A DNA stretch of 64,000 bases from Todiramphus chloris collaris (GCA_025345505.1 JANVCC010009742.1:885220-949219); one strand, 5' to 3'. Positions 8,142-18,320 are shown, counted from the stretch's first letter. The notes: generated by a model from the sequence alone, not told the origin. Numbers and translations: made by a program.

Positions 8142-8642
8142 TCAGGCGGAACCGACCGTCTCGAACAGAATGCTATCGAGCGATTCCCGTGCTGTCGAGC
8201 CCGACCAGACAACAAACTGGAATGCCTGGAAATAGGTCTCGCAGGCATCCAGCGCACTGGACAGAAGCACTTCCACCTGTTTGCTCGTCGGTTCCGCACC
8301 GCCGGACAGAAGCAGCGACTGGCGGTACATCACCGCGCCTTCCTGGCGCCACAGATCGAAATGCCCCATCAGCAGCTGTTCGTTGATCAGCGACAGCAAT
8401 CGCATCACTTCGTTGACGCGCGGTTCGCTGACCGCGATGTCAAAGGCGCAGGCCAGATGCAGCGCCTCGAAATCTTCCATCCACGAGAAGGAAATCTGGT
8501 AATCGGTCCAGTTGCCCTCGACCGTAATGGCAATCTCGTCGTCCCCGGTGCGCTCGAAAGCCCATTCATTGGCATGGGCCACATGTTCAATCACATCGAC
8601 CGGATGCAAATCACGCGCAATCTCTATTTCCAGAAGGCTCAT
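8142..8642 (-). CDS. YbjN domain-containing protein
   Basis: A protein of 166 residues (168 if the ATG at 8648 is used; GCAGG is better spaced for 8642). HPVDVIEHVAHANEWAFERT, ISFSWMEDFEALHLACAFD and NEVMRLLSLINEQLLMGHFD are typical of the YbjN family, whose fold resembles type III secretion chaperones and whose role is unsettled (possibly a general stress or sensory function). It is transcribed with csaA. Confidence 0.85.
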   Translation of the reverse strand: MSLLEIEIARDLHPVDVIEHVAHANEWAFERTGDDEIAITVEGNWTDYQISFSWMEDFEALHLACAFDIAVSEPRVNEVMRLLSLINEQLLMGHFDLWRQEGAVMYRQSLLLSGGAEPTSKQVEVLLSSALDACETYFQAFQFVVWSGSTARESLDSILFETVGSA

Positions 8643-8648
8643 CGCCAT

Positions 8649-9129
8649 TACCTGCTCAATCGAATCTCATCTGACGCTGCGGGAGCACAGCGCACCCACC
8701 CAAAGGACACCTAACGCTTGAAAACTCACCGGCAGGCAGTACGCACCAGCCGGACCACGGATATGAACTTGTTACCCGCTGCATGACCATTGAAACGAAT
8801 CATGCTGTAATTTCAGTGTATTGATGCTGAGTCCGAGCGCCAGTCCCCTTTTGACCAAATGGCGCGAATGGGTGTGGACAGATGTTATGAAAATGATTCA
8901 CGACCAGCCTTTAACTGACTCTAAGAAAACGATTTTCGGCGATTTCCACCTGTTGATAATTTCTTAAGATTTATTTTGGGGACAGCCCGAATATGCCGGA
9001 TAAATCACCGCGAAACGGCGCCCGTGCGCCCCGCAGAGCGTGTCCGCGATTCCGGAGCGGTCAAAAATGCAAAAGGCCCACTGCCCGGACACGGGCAATG
9101 GGCCTGCAAAAATGCGATTCTTTTGACGG
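8649..9129. other. 481-bp intergenic region
   Basis: No reading frame with coding character and a ribosome binding site was found on either strand. The right end holds the ubiK-like gene's terminator (9075-9104). The middle is AT-richer than its surroundings (about 8860-8980) and may hold the promoter for ybjN-csaA, but no clear -35/-10 pair is visible. A small RNA cannot be excluded. Confidence 0.4.
9075..9104 (-). terminator. Rho-independent terminator of the UbiK-like gene
   Basis: The stem GGCCCA-C-TGCCCG/CGGGCA-A-TGGGCC has a GACA loop and one mismatch. On the minus strand it runs into TTTTGCATTTTTG, directly downstream of the UbiK-like gene. Confidence 0.8.
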
Positions 9130-9453
9130 TCAGTCCTTCTTGGCGCGCGTGCCGGACGCCGCTGCCTTTGCCGGTTTTGCCGCATCGGCGGCGGGCTTTT
9201 CCTTGTGACCGACGAGCGCTTCCAGCGCTTCTATACGGGCGAGCAGCGCCGTGTTTTCGGCACGGGCACGGATGGCCATTTCGCGCACCGCTTCGAAGTC
9301 CTCGCGCTGCACCACATCCATGGTGTTGAGCAGCCGTTCAGCCTGCCCACGGAAAGCGGTTTCGACTTCGCGGCGGACGCCCTGCGCTGCACCGGCGGCG
9401 TCGGTCACGAGCTTGGCCAGTTCATCAAGAACGCGGTTTGATCCATTGGTCAT
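9130..9453 (-). CDS. UbiK/BMFP-domain accessory factor
   Basis: A 107-residue protein. RVLDELAKLVTDAAGAAQGV, REVETAFRGQAERLL and VVQREDFEAVREMAIRAR form the amphipathic, membrane-fusogenic BMFP region; ENTALLARIEALEALVG is a coiled coil used for trimerisation; the tail is Lys/Ala-rich. In gammaproteobacteria the family member UbiK assists aerobic ubiquinone synthesis by helping UbiJ; whether the alphaproteobacterial homologue does the same is inference. The start at 9453 (MTNGSN) is chosen for AGAGGT upstream and family length, over the ATG at 9483. Divergent from lgt. Confidence 0.85.
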   Translation of the reverse strand: MTNGSNRVLDELAKLVTDAAGAAQGVRREVETAFRGQAERLLNTMDVVQREDFEAVREMAIRARAENTALLARIEALEALVGHKEKPAADAAKPAKAAASGTRAKKD

Positions 9454-9615
9454 GGCAGATACCTCTGTTGCTTTCCCCATCAAATAATCGCCGCGGCAGG
9501 CGATTGCAAGCGAAGGTCATAATTGCGCAAATGTTACCGGACAGGCGGCTTGACGCTGTTCCTGCCCTCGCGCATGGTCCGCGCCGATGAACCAGATGAT
9601 GACGGAGTGCCTATT

Positions 9616-10467
9616 GTGAGCGAAATACTTGTCCCGACGATGGCCGCGATCGCATTTCCCAATATCGATCCGGTGATCTTTTCCATCGGGCCGTTCTCCG
9701 TTCACTGGTATGGCCTCGGCTATGTCGTCGGCATTCTCTTCGCCTGGTGGTACGGCAAGAGACTCATCAGCAAGCCGCGCCTATGGGCCAACAACACGCC
9801 GCCGATGAAGCCCAACGATCTCGACGACTTCGTCCTGTGGGCTGCGCTCGGCGTGGTTCTGGGCGGACGCATCGGCTATATCCTGTTCTACGATCTCGCC
9901 CGCTACATCAGCCACCCCTTCGACATCTTCAAGGTGTGGGAAGGCGGCATGTCCTTCCATGGCGGGTTGATCGGCACCACGCTGGCGATGATTCTTTTCG
10001 CCCGCTCGCGCAAGATCAAGGTGTTCAGCATGATCGACACCATCGCCGCGGGCGTTCCTGTCGGCCTCGGGCTGGTCCGGGTTGCCAATTTCATCAATGG
10101 CGAACTCTGGGGCCGCATCACCGATGTGCCCTGGGGCATGATCTTCCCGACCGGCGGCCCGTTCGTCCGCCATCCGAGCCAGCTGTACGAGGCGGCGCTG
10201 GAAGGCATCGTCCTGTTCGCCACCCTGGCGCTGCTGATCTTTTACGGCCGCAAGCTGAAGAGCCCGCGCTTTATCGGCGGCGCCTTCATCACCGGCTATG
10301 GCCTGTCGCGCATCTTTGTCGAGTTCTTCCGCGAGCCGGATGCCCAGCTCGGTTATCTCTATGGCGGCTGGCTGACGATGGGCATGATCCTGTCCGTTCC
10401 CATGGTGCTTGTCGGCCTGTGGGCGCTGCTGACCGCCCGCAACCCGGAAGTTTCCACCGGACGATGA
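9616..10467 (+). CDS. lgt: Prolipoprotein diacylglyceryl transferase
   Basis: A 283-residue inner-membrane enzyme that moves diacylglyceryl from phosphatidylglycerol to the lipobox cysteine of prolipoproteins. [23 protein letters not shown] (the Lgt signature with the essential Arg), [25 protein letters not shown] and RHPSQLYEA are all present, with about seven hydrophobic segments. The GTG at 9616 is chosen because GGAG lies at good spacing and homology starts there; the in-frame ATGs at 9523 and 9640 are alternatives. It overlaps the methyltransferase gene by 4 nt (ATGA). A lipoprotein substrate gene lies about 3 kb downstream. Confidence 0.95.
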   Translation: MSEILVPTMAAIAFPNIDPVIFSIGPFSVHWYGLGYVVGILFAWWYGKRLISKPRLWANNTPPMKPNDLDDFVLWAALGVVLGGRIGYILFYDLARYISHPFDIFKVWEGGMSFHGGLIGTTLAMILFARSRKIKVFSMIDTIAAGVPVGLGLVRVANFINGELWGRITDVPWGMIFPTGGPFVRHPSQLYEAALEGIVLFATLALLIFYGRKLKSPRFIGGAFITGYGLSRIFVEFFREPDAQLGYLYGGWLTMGMILSVPMVLVGLWALLTARNPEVSTGR

Positions 10468-11546
10468 CACTGAAACAACGCATCATCCGGCAGATCGGGC
10501 TGACCGGCCCGATCAGCGTTGCCGACTACATGGCGCTGTGCCTGTTCGATCCGGATGCCGGCTATTACACGACGCGCGAACCGTTCGGCCGCGAGGGCGA
10601 TTTCATCACCGCCCCGGAAGTCAGCCAGATGTTCGGCGAGCTTGCCGGCGTCTGGTGTGTCAGTGCCTGGCAGGCGATGGGATCGCCCGCCGCATTCATT
10701 CTGTGCGAGATGGGGCCCGGACGCGGCACGCTGATGCAGGACGTGCTGCGCACGGCATTAAAGCTTGCTCCGGATTTCATCGCGGCGGCACAGATCCGCA
10801 TGGTCGAGATCAGCCCGCGCCTCGTGCAGATCCAGAAAGAGACACTCGCGCCATCGGGCCTAGAAATCCAGTGGCATGCGCAGTTCGGCGATTTGCCATC
10901 CGGTCCGCTGGTTCTCTTGGCCAACGAGCTGTTCGATGCCATTCCGGTCCGCCAGTACGTCAAATCGGGCGGGCGTTTCGTCGACCGCATCGTCACCGTC
11001 GACGACGGCGGCAACCTGGCATTTGCGGCGGGAAGCGGATCGATCGATACGGCGCTCTTGCCCGCCGGATACAGCACGGCACCCGATGGCAGCGTTGTCG
11101 AGATTGCCCCGGCACGCAGCGCGCTGATGCAGGATATCGCCGAACGCCTGCACCGCGCGCGCGGCGCGGCGCTGCTCTTCGACTACGGCCATCTGCAGCA
11201 GGGTTTCGGCGATACGCTGCAGGCGCTGCGCAGCCATACGCCTGTTGATGTGCTGGACACGCCGGGTGAAGCCGACCTGACCAGCCATGTGGATTTTGCC
11301 ATGCTGGCAAAGGCCGCGCGTTCTGAAGGCTGCACGGCGAATGCCATGACGCAGGGAGATTTTCTCATCGCCATGGGCTTGCTCGACCGCGCCGGTGCCC
11401 TCGGCCGCGGCAAGCCGGCGGCGTTCCAGGAGCAGATCCGCGCCGATGTCGAGCGGTTGGCAGGCCCCGATCAGATGGGCACGCTGTTCAAGGTGCTTTG
11501 CGTCGCGGACTCCGCCACACATTTGTTTCCATTCGAATCCATATGA
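10464..11546 (+). CDS. MidA/NDUFAF7-type SAM-dependent methyltransferase
   Basis: A 360-residue class I methyltransferase of COG1565. [20 protein letters not shown] at the N-terminus, [31 protein letters not shown] (SAM-binding loop), [15 protein letters not shown] and LLFDYGH are the family blocks. The mitochondrial relative NDUFAF7 dimethylates an arginine of complex I subunit NDUFS2; a similar role is plausible here because alphaproteobacterial complex I is close, but it is inference. The start overlaps the lgt stop (ATGA), pointing to translational coupling. Confidence 0.9.
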   Translation: MTLKQRIIRQIGLTGPISVADYMALCLFDPDAGYYTTREPFGREGDFITAPEVSQMFGELAGVWCVSAWQAMGSPAAFILCEMGPGRGTLMQDVLRTALKLAPDFIAAAQIRMVEISPRLVQIQKETLAPSGLEIQWHAQFGDLPSGPLVLLANELFDAIPVRQYVKSGGRFVDRIVTVDDGGNLAFAAGSGSIDTALLPAGYSTAPDGSVVEIAPARSALMQDIAERLHRARGAALLFDYGHLQQGFGDTLQALRSHTPVDVLDTPGEADLTSHVDFAMLAKAARSEGCTANAMTQGDFLIAMGLLDRAGALGRGKPAAFQEQIRADVERLAGPDQMGTLFKVLCVADSATHLFPFESI

Positions 11547-11612
11547 CGGAAGCAATTGACTTCGCGTCGATGCTCCACCACCATCCGCAGCCTTGAGAAA
11601 GAGCAATCCGGC

Positions 11613-12410
11613 ATGATCACGTCTGAAAAACCAGTAGCGCTGCACGCTTCCCTGCTGGGGTCTCCCGAGAAAGATCGAATCGCTCACGGGTTCTTCACCC
11701 GTATCGGCGGTGTTTCCACAGGTATCTACGCCGGATTGAACGTCGGCAGCGGCTCCAACGACAATCAGGACCATGTCCGGGAAAACCGCAGGCGCGTCGC
11801 CAATGCTTTGGGCGCCGACCTCTCTCATCTCGTCACCGTGCATCAGGTGCATTCGCCCGATGTCATCACGGTTACGGCGCCGCTCACCGGCGAGCGGCCC
11901 AAGGCCGACGCCATGGTGACGGCGACACCCGGCCTTGTCATCGGTGCGCTGTCGGCCGATTGCGGCCCGATCCTGTTTGCCGACCGCGATGCGAAAGTCA
12001 TCGGCGCGGCCCATGCGGGCTGGCGCGGCGCCCTTGGCGGGGTACTGGAAAACACCATCGACGCGATGATTGCGCTCGGTGCGAAACGCGGCAACATCCA
12101 GGCGGTGCTGGGACCAACGATCGGCCCCGACAATTACGAAGTCGGCGCGGAATTCTATGATCAGTTCACCGGAACCGACCCGTCCTACACCCGTTTTTTC
12201 CGCGACTCCGCCAAAGAAAACCACAAGATGTTCGATCTCTGGGCTTTCATCACCATGCGGCTGGGCAATGCCGGGGTGAACGCCGCCGCACTGGAGAAAT
12301 GCACCTATGCCGAGGAAGACCAGTTTTTCTCCTACCGGCGCACCACCCACCGCAAGGAACCGGACTATGGTCGCCAGATCTCGGCGATCACCATTCTAGA
12401 GGAACAATGA
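11613..12410 (+). CDS. pgeF: PgeF family (YlmD/LACC1) purine nucleoside phosphorylase / polyphenol oxidase-like protein
   Basis: A 265-residue protein. HGFFTRIGGVSTGIYAGLN, TVHQVHSPDV, LSADCGPILFAD and AAHAGWRGALGG hold the His/Cys/His metal-binding site typical of the family; GPTIGPDNYEVG and FFSYRRTTHRKEPDYGRQ follow. Members were first called laccases and later shown to be purine nucleoside phosphorylases/adenosine deaminases, and in E. coli are linked to peptidoglycan fidelity. The frame is open from 11556, but homology begins at ATG 11613. It sits in the lgt-methyltransferase-pgeF-M24 gene string and its stop overlaps the next start. Confidence 0.9.
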   Translation: MITSEKPVALHASLLGSPEKDRIAHGFFTRIGGVSTGIYAGLNVGSGSNDNQDHVRENRRRVANALGADLSHLVTVHQVHSPDVITVTAPLTGERPKADAMVTATPGLVIGALSADCGPILFADRDAKVIGAAHAGWRGALGGVLENTIDAMIALGAKRGNIQAVLGPTIGPDNYEVGAEFYDQFTGTDPSYTRFFRDSAKENHKMFDLWAFITMRLGNAGVNAAALEKCTYAEEDQFFSYRRTTHRKEPDYGRQISAITILEEQ

Positions 12411-13561
12411 TGGCCCTTCATTTCGAGCCCGAGGAATTTGCGGCACGCCGCGACCGCCTGATGATGGTGATGGCCGAGCAGAAGCTGGATGCCATTCTGC
12501 TCTTCGCGCAGGAGAGCATGTACTGGCTGACCGGCTATGACACGTTCGGCTTCTGCTTCTTCCAGTGTCTCGTCGTCAAGTCCGATGGCAGCCAGGTGCT
12601 GATGACCCGCTCGGCCGATTTGCGCCAGGCCCGCCAGACCTCGAACATCGAAAACATCGTGATCTGGGCCGACCGCGACAATGCCAATCCGGCAGCGGAT
12701 TTGCGCGAACTCCTCAACGATCTCGACCTGCTCGGCAAACGCATCGGCGTCGAATACCAGACCCATGGCCTGACCGCCGCCAATGGCCGCAAGCTCGATG
12801 AGCAACTCGCCGCCTTTGGCCAAATCGTCGACGCATCCGGTCTTGTCGACAGGCTGCGCGTGCTGAAAAGCCCGGCTGAAATCGCCTATAGCCGCAAGGC
12901 GGCCGAACTTGGCGACGAGGCGCTGGATGCAGCGTTGAAGCTCATCAAGGCCGGTGCCGACGAAGGCGACATCCTCGCGGCCATGCAGGGCGCCATCTTC
13001 GCCGGCGGCGGCGATTACCCGGCCAACGAATTCATCATCGGTTCGGGCGAAGATGCCCTGCTGTGCCGGTACAAGGCCGGGCGGCGCAAGCTCACGAAAA
13101 ACGACCAGCTCACGCTGGAATGGGCCGGTGTCTATCGCCATTACCACGCGGCAATGATGCGCACCGTGCTGACCGGCAAGGCGTCGAAACGCCATCTGGA
13201 GCTCTATGACGCGGCCCGCGAGGCGCTCGAGGCAGTTGAAGAGGCGATGACTCCGGCATCAACTTTCGGTGATGTGTTTGACGCGCATTCCCAGGTGATG
13301 GAGGCGCATGACCTGACGCGGCACCGGCTCAATGCCTGTGGCTATTCGCAAGGCGCGCGCTTCACACCCTCATGGATGGACATGCCGATGTTCTATGCCG
13401 GCAATCCGGAGCGGATACAGCCCGACATGACGCTTTTTGCCCATATGATCATTATGGATTCCGACAGCGGTACGGCCATGACATTGGGACGGACCTACCT
13501 CACGACCAATGGCGCTGCCGAGCCACTTTCGCGCCAACCTCTTGACTTGATCGTAAAATAA
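12410..13561 (+). CDS. M24-fold (creatinase/aminopeptidase P-like) protein lacking canonical metal ligands
   Basis: A 383-residue protein with a creatinase N-terminal domain (about 1-140: LDAILLFAQESMYWLTGYD) and a pita-bread C-terminal domain (RVLKSPAEIAYSRKAAELGD onward). At the places where metal-dependent M24 peptidases have two Asp, it has E237 and A248 (in LEWAGVYRHYHAAMMRT), and the later metal Glu positions read LFAHMIIM and TLGRTYL. It therefore more likely works like metal-free creatinase-type hydrolases than as a peptidase. Two adjacent ATGs (12407, 12410) both overlap the pgeF TGA; GAGGAA fits the second better. Substrate unknown. Confidence 0.85.
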   Translation: MALHFEPEEFAARRDRLMMVMAEQKLDAILLFAQESMYWLTGYDTFGFCFFQCLVVKSDGSQVLMTRSADLRQARQTSNIENIVIWADRDNANPAADLRELLNDLDLLGKRIGVEYQTHGLTAANGRKLDEQLAAFGQIVDASGLVDRLRVLKSPAEIAYSRKAAELGDEALDAALKLIKAGADEGDILAAMQGAIFAGGGDYPANEFIIGSGEDALLCRYKAGRRKLTKNDQLTLEWAGVYRHYHAAMMRTVLTGKASKRHLELYDAAREALEAVEEAMTPASTFGDVFDAHSQVMEAHDLTRHRLNACGYSQGARFTPSWMDMPMFYAGNPERIQPDMTLFAHMIIMDSDSGTAMTLGRTYLTTNGAAEPLSRQPLDLIVK

Positions 13562-13627
13562 AACTTTTGTCAGCTTTCGTTTTTTCGAGATGGCACAACT
13601 ATGGCTCATGATGGGGTTAGACCAAAG

Positions 13628-14287
13628 ATGATGTCTCGCAAATCACTGACCTATACCTGTGTGGCGCTGGCGGCTCTTGGCCTCAGTGCCTGCAACAGCG
13701 CCGAATCGCCGATGGGCGTGACAAAGAAAGACCTTCCGGCAGCGCAAGGCACAGCTGCAGCGCCGGGAACGGTCACGCCGGGCACCACGCCGGCAACGGT
13801 GACCACCGCGACGCCGACGGCCACGGCGCCAGGGACACCCGCAGCAACGCCGCAACCGGGAACCGCAACGTCCGCTGGCACCGCCGTTGCATCGGGCGCC
13901 GCGCAGCCGGGTGTGTCCCGCACGGCAAAACTGCGTTTCGCCCCGATCGTCGGCGCCCCGATTGCCGCCGCCACACCCTTGTCGCAACGGCTCTCGGCGC
14001 TGGCCAAGGCCAAGGGCATCGTTCTGGGTACGGCCGCCGATACCGACAACACGCATATCATGAAGGGCTACTTCTCCGCCCTGCCTGACGGCAACCAGAC
14101 GACGATCATCTATGTCTGGGACGTGCTCGACCCTGCGGGAACCCGGCTTCACCGTATCCAGGGACAGGAAATCGTCCCCGGCAACGGAACGGACCCTTGG
14201 AGCACCGTGCCGCCGAAGGTGATGGAATCAATCGCCGACAAGGCCATCGACGGCTATCTGAAATGGGTATCCGGCGCCAAGACGTGA
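13628..14287 (+). CDS. Lipoprotein with Pro/Thr/Ala linker
   Basis: About 219 residues. MMSRK is followed by a hydrophobic stretch and the lipobox LSAC, with the lipidated cysteine at about position 22. Residues about 40-100 are a low-complexity linker of Ala, Thr, Pro and Gly. The C-terminal 120 residues (PLSQRLSALAKAKGIVL, YFSALPDGNQTTIIYVWDVL, PPKVMESIADKAIDGYLKWV) form a compact domain seen in Rhizobiales lipoproteins of unknown role. The frame also has an ATG at 13601; the double ATG at 13628/13631 is nearer the signal sequence. It is probably a substrate of Lgt, encoded 3 kb upstream. Confidence 0.8.
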   Translation: MMSRKSLTYTCVALAALGLSACNSAESPMGVTKKDLPAAQGTAAAPGTVTPGTTPATVTTATPTATAPGTPAATPQPGTATSAGTAVASGAAQPGVSRTAKLRFAPIVGAPIAAATPLSQRLSALAKAKGIVLGTAADTDNTHIMKGYFSALPDGNQTTIIYVWDVLDPAGTRLHRIQGQEIVPGNGTDPWSTVPPKVMESIADKAIDGYLKWVSGAKT

Positions 14288-14420
14288 CATATTTACGCGT
14301 TTGACGCGATATTAGCGAGGAACTGTGCATGAATCTGCCCTGCCCGCTTGCAATGTGCGTCAGGCACAGTAAAAGGCCCCGCATATCCTTCACTTGGCTG
14401 GCACCGGGGAAAATACGGGC

Positions 14421-14795
14421 ATGAAACTATTCGCGGGCAATTCCAATCGCGTTCTCGCTGAATCTGTCGCCAAATATCTCAATATTCCGCTTGGAAAGGC
14501 CAGCGTCCGGCGCTTCGCCGACGAGGAGATATTTGTCGAGATCCAGGAAAACGTGCGCGGCGAAGATGTCTTCGTCATGCAGTCGACGTCCTTCCCGGCC
14601 AATGATCACCTGATGGAACTGCTCATCATGATCGATGCCTTCCGCCGGTCCTCGGCAAAGCGCATCACCGCAGTCCTTCCGTATTTCGGCTATGCCCGCC
14701 AGGACCGCAAGCCCGGTCCGCGCACCCCGATCTCCGCCAAGCTGGTTGCCAATCTGATCACCGAAGCCGGTGCAAACCGCGTGCTGACGCTCGAT

Positions 14796-14827
<32 letters not shown>

Positions 14828-15353
14828 TATCCCGACCGACAACCTCTATGCCGTTCCGGTCATCGCCCGCGATGTCCGCGCTCATTACGGCACATCGAAT
14901 GTCATGGTCGTCTCGCCCGACGTCGGCGGTGTGGTTCGTGCCCGTTCGCTGGCCAAGCGCATCGACGCGCAGCTTGCCATCGTCGACAAGCGCCGCGACC
15001 GTCCCGGTGAATCGGAAGTCATGAACGTTATCGGTGAAGTCACCGGCAAGGATTGTCTGCTGTTCGACGATATCGTCGATTCCGGCGGCACATTGTGCAA
15101 CGCGGCCGAAGCGCTTCTTGCCAAGGGTGCTACCAGCGTCACCGCCTACATCACCCACGGCGTGCTTTCCGGCGGTGCGGTCGCCCGTATTGCCGGCTCG
15201 AAGCTGAAGGAACTGGTGATCACCGACTCCATCCAGCCGACACCGGCCATCGAAGCGGCGCACAATATCCGTGTCCTGTCGATTTCCGATCTGATCGGTG
15301 AAGCGGTTTCGCGCACAGCCTCGGAAGAATCGGTTTCCAGCCTGTTCGACTAG
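14421..15353 (+). CDS. prs: Ribose-phosphate pyrophosphokinase
   Basis: A 310-residue enzyme making PRPP from ribose 5-phosphate and ATP in the cytosol. [51 protein letters not shown] (ATP site), [18 protein letters not shown] and the PRPP loop [12 protein letters not shown] are all present at the usual length. The start at 14421 is set by homology and an upstream GGGGA. Its TAG stop shares the tetranucleotide CTAG (15350-15353) with the stop of convergent chrA. PRPP feeds apt and trpE pathway enzymes found elsewhere in the window. Confidence 0.96.
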
Positions 15354-16657
15354 AGCCGGAGCAGGATTCCGGCCAGCGCTGCCAATCCCAGCACAACAAG
15401 CATGTTGAAGCGCAGCGCAATCAGTGCGACTGCCGCTCCCGACGCTATGGCTGCCGCCGCCCAGTCAAAGGCGGCGAGGTCCAATACCGGCAGATGCAGC
15501 GGCCCAACCAGCCTTTCCTGAAACGCACCAAACAGCACATGCAGGCCGAACCATACGGCAAGATTGGCGATGACACCGACGACGGCGGCGGTGATCGCCG
15601 CCAGCGAGGCTTTCAGCCAGCCGACATGGCGCAGCCGCTCGACAAAGGGCGCACCGGCAAAAATCCAGAGAAAACACGGTGCGAAGGTGAACCACAGCGC
15701 CGTCAGCCCGCCAAGCAGCCCGCCGGTGAGCGGATCGAAGCCGGACAGGCGCGCGCCGCCGACGAAACCGACAAAGGCCAGCACCAGGATGAGCGGTCCG
15801 GGGGTGGTTTCAGCCAGCCCCAGCCCGGTGAGCATTTCGTCAGGCTTCAGCCAGCCATAATAGTCCACCGCCTGCTGCGCCACATAAGCCAGTACCGCAT
15901 AGGCGCCGCCGAAGGTGACGACGGCCATCTTGGAGAAGAACGCTGCTTCGGCGGCAAAGACATTGCTCTGCCCCAGCCCGGCCAGCAAGAGCGCAAGCGG
16001 CCCCAGCCAGAGCACGGTCCACATCAGGACGGACCGGAAAGCACCGCGCGCCGCGGGTTCGACAATGGTTCTGTCGGGCAATGACGGGGACACTCTGTTG
16101 GTCAGGCGATAGCGCGCAAAGCCGAAAATCCCCGCGATCAGGATGACCAGCGGAAACGGCATCTTGATGAGGGCAATGGCGACAAATGCGCAAACCGCGA
16201 CGCCATAGGCGGGATAGTCGGTCAGGGCGCGCTTGCCGACCTTGATCAGGGCCTCGAGCACAATCGCCAGCACGGCCGCTTTCAGACCAAACAGCAGCCC
16301 TTCGACGACGGGCACCTGCCCGAAACTGACATAAAGCGCCGACAGCGCCAGCATCACGCACGCGCCCGGCAGGATAAACAGAAGCCCGGCGACAACACCG
16401 CCCCTCACCCCGTGAAACAGCCAGCCGAGATAGGTGGCAAGCTGCATCGCTTCGGGACCGGGCAGCAGCATGCAGAAATTCAGCGCATGCAGGAAGCGTT
16501 CCTCACTGATCCACTGCTTTTCATCAACCAGCACGCGGTGCATCATCGCGATCTGGCCGGCCGGACCGCCGAAGGACAGAAGGCCGATCTTGCCGAAGGT
16601 ATAAAACGCGTCGCGCGCCTCGATTTTTTGCTGTTCCAGCGCTATTGTCCCGGCCAT
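15350..16657 (-). CDS. chrA: Chromate transporter, ChrA family
   Basis: A 435-residue inner-membrane protein with two homologous halves (about 20-190 and 210-430). Each half carries the family motifs: [14 protein letters not shown] and [16 protein letters not shown] in the first, [14 protein letters not shown] and [15 protein letters not shown] in the second. About ten to twelve hydrophobic segments. The family exports chromate, probably by proton antiport, though many members have no tested substrate. No chrB regulator is nearby. It is convergent with prs and divergent from rplY. Confidence 0.92.
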   Translation of the reverse strand: MAGTIALEQQKIEARDAFYTFGKIGLLSFGGPAGQIAMMHRVLVDEKQWISEERFLHALNFCMLLPGPEAMQLATYLGWLFHGVRGGVVAGLLFILPGACVMLALSALYVSFGQVPVVEGLLFGLKAAVLAIVLEALIKVGKRALTDYPAYGVAVCAFVAIALIKMPFPLVILIAGIFGFARYRLTNRVSPSLPDRTIVEPAARGAFRSVLMWTVLWLGPLALLLAGLGQSNVFAAEAAFFSKMAVVTFGGAYAVLAYVAQQAVDYYGWLKPDEMLTGLGLAETTPGPLILVLAFVGFVGGARLSGFDPLTGGLLGGLTALWFTFAPCFLWIFAGAPFVERLRHVGWLKASLAAITAAVVGVIANLAVWFGLHVLFGAFQERLVGPLHLPVLDLAAFDWAAAAIASGAAVALIALRFNMLVVLGLAALAGILLRL

Positions 16658-16746
16658 CGCCCGTCCCTGTTCCGTTGTCCCGCCCTAAACAGCGCCTATG
16701 ACGGTGGAATGACAGACTTTCCCGGCATACCGGTCAAGCAACAAAC

Positions 16747-16775
16747 TTGCACATAGCGTCTCTTTCCGTTATAGA
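16747..16775 (+). promoter_or_regulatory. rplY: Sigma-70-like promoter of rplY-pth-ychF
   Basis: TTGCAC (16747-16752), a 17-bp spacer and TATAGA (16770-16775). The spacing is ideal and it is followed by an unusually long leader of about 150 nt before the rplY start. Confidence 0.6.
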
Positions 16776-16929
16776 GCCGCCATCCGCGTAGACACCCTTG
16801 GAGGCAACGCGGAATGGGGCGGTCATTTCATCCGGTTCCGGATGGCCATGCGACCGCTTCATGTTTTTTGGGCTTTCTTTGCAGACAACCCGGAAAACAC
16901 TCCAGATTTGAACCTCGAAAGGAAATGCC

Positions 16930-17568
16930 ATGAGCGAAGCATACGAGCTCAAGGCCGAGGCGCGCGAACGGGTTGGTAAGGGGTCCTCCCGGGAAATTCG
17001 CCGCAACGGTAAAGTGCCAGCAGTCATCTATGGTGACAAGCAGGCACCAATCTCGATTACCCTCGACTACAAGACACTCTACTACAAGATTCACGGCGGC
17101 GGCTTCAAGACGACGATCGCGAACATCCAGCTGGATGGCAAGACCATTCAGGTCCTTCCCAAGGACTTCCAGCTCGATCCGGTCAGCGACAAGCCAGTGC
17201 ATGTTGACTTCCTGCGTGTGTCGGCAAAGTCGGTTGTGAACGTGAACGTCCCTGTTCACTTCCTCAACGAAGAACTGTCCCCAGGCATCAAGCGCGGCGG
17301 CGTTCTCAACATCGTTCGTCACGATGTCGAACTGCATGCCCCGGCAAATGCAATTCCGGATGCGATCGAAATCGATCTGACCGGCCTGCAGATCGGTGAC
17401 TCGATCCACATTTCCGCTGTTACACTGCCGAAGGGCGTAACATCGGTTATCCACGATCGTGACTTCACCATTGCCACGATTGCCGCTCCGGCTGTTCTCG
17501 CTGCAGAAGACGAGACCGTTGAGGCAGCAGCCGAGACCACTGAAACGGCAGAAAAAGACGGCGAGTAA
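16930..17568 (+). CDS. rplY: 50S ribosomal protein L25/Ctc (TL5 form)
   Basis: A 212-residue long-form L25 that binds 5S rRNA. The N-terminal L25 domain (about 1-95: [52 protein letters not shown]) is followed by the beta domain of the TL5/Ctc type (about 100-185) and an acidic Ala/Glu/Thr tail. GAAAGGAAATGCC precedes the ATG. pth follows 26 bp later and ychF 12 bp after that, a conserved order that groups ribosome-related functions. Confidence 0.96.
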   Translation: MSEAYELKAEARERVGKGSSREIRRNGKVPAVIYGDKQAPISITLDYKTLYYKIHGGGFKTTIANIQLDGKTIQVLPKDFQLDPVSDKPVHVDFLRVSAKSVVNVNVPVHFLNEELSPGIKRGGVLNIVRHDVELHAPANAIPDAIEIDLTGLQIGDSIHISAVTLPKGVTSVIHDRDFTIATIAAPAVLAAEDETVEAAAETTETAEKDGE

Positions 17569-17594
17569 TCGTCTCTATTGGGAGCTATGGCACC

Positions 17595-18308
17595 GTGCTG
17601 CTCATCGCAGGTCTTGGCAATCCCGGCTCCCAATATGCTGCAAACCGGCATAATATCGGTTTCATGGCGGCGGATGAAATACACCGTCGCCATCGTTTTT
17701 CTCCCTGGACCAAGAAGTTCCAGGCCCTGATCGCCGACGGCACGATCGACGGCGAAAAGGTCATTCTGATCAAACCCCAGACGTTCATGAATCTGTCCGG
17801 CCAGTCCGTTGGCGAGGCCATGCGCTTCTACAAGCTGGCGCTGGGCGATCTCGTCGTCATCTATGATGAACTGGACCTGCCGCCGGGCAAGCTGCGCGTG
17901 AAGACGGGCGGCGGTTCGGGCGGGCACAACGGCATCAAGTCCATCGATGCCCATTGCGGCAAGGACTACCGGCGCATTCGTGTCGGGATCGGTCATCCCG
18001 GCGTCAAGGAGATGGTGACACACCATGTCCTCGGCAATTTTTCCAAGGCGGACGGGGAATGGGTCGAACCCATTCTCGGGGCCATCGCCGACAATACGGG
18101 TTTGCTCGTCAACAAGGACGATGCCGGGTTCATGAACCGTGTGGCGCTCGCCACCGGCAGCGGCCACAGGAACGAGCCGAATCCGGTTGCAAAACCGGCG
18201 GGTCAAAGCCATATCCGGCAGGCACGTCCGGCCAAGCCGAACGTCAACATTCCAAAAACCGGCCCGATGGCCGACATGCTGAACAAGCTCTTCGGCAAGA
18301 AAGAATAA
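17595..18308 (+). CDS. pth: Peptidyl-tRNA hydrolase
   Basis: A 237-residue enzyme that frees tRNA from stalled peptidyl-tRNA. [20 protein letters not shown] holds the active-site Asn and the catalytic His; [13 protein letters not shown] and [12 protein letters not shown] are the other conserved blocks. The C-terminal 45 residues extend beyond the usual ~195 and are basic with a [15 protein letters not shown] end, a feature of rhizobial Pth. The start is GTG (17595) with GGGAG upstream; no ATG fits. Confidence 0.96.
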   Translation: MLLIAGLGNPGSQYAANRHNIGFMAADEIHRRHRFSPWTKKFQALIADGTIDGEKVILIKPQTFMNLSGQSVGEAMRFYKLALGDLVVIYDELDLPPGKLRVKTGGGSGGHNGIKSIDAHCGKDYRRIRVGIGHPGVKEMVTHHVLGNFSKADGEWVEPILGAIADNTGLLVNKDDAGFMNRVALATGSGHRNEPNPVAKPAGQSHIRQARPAKPNVNIPKTGPMADMLNKLFGKKE

Positions 18309-18320
18309 GGATCGCAGATT

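Noticed and set aside
8649-9129. Possible small RNA gene in the 481-bp spacer
   Set aside because: Only the terminator at its right end is clear, and that belongs to the UbiK-like gene; no promoter-terminator pair was found.
9747-10463. Upstream extension of the methyltransferase frame through lgt
   Set aside because: The translation upstream of 10464 is Arg/His-rich and unlike the family; the ATGA overlap with lgt and homology fix the start.
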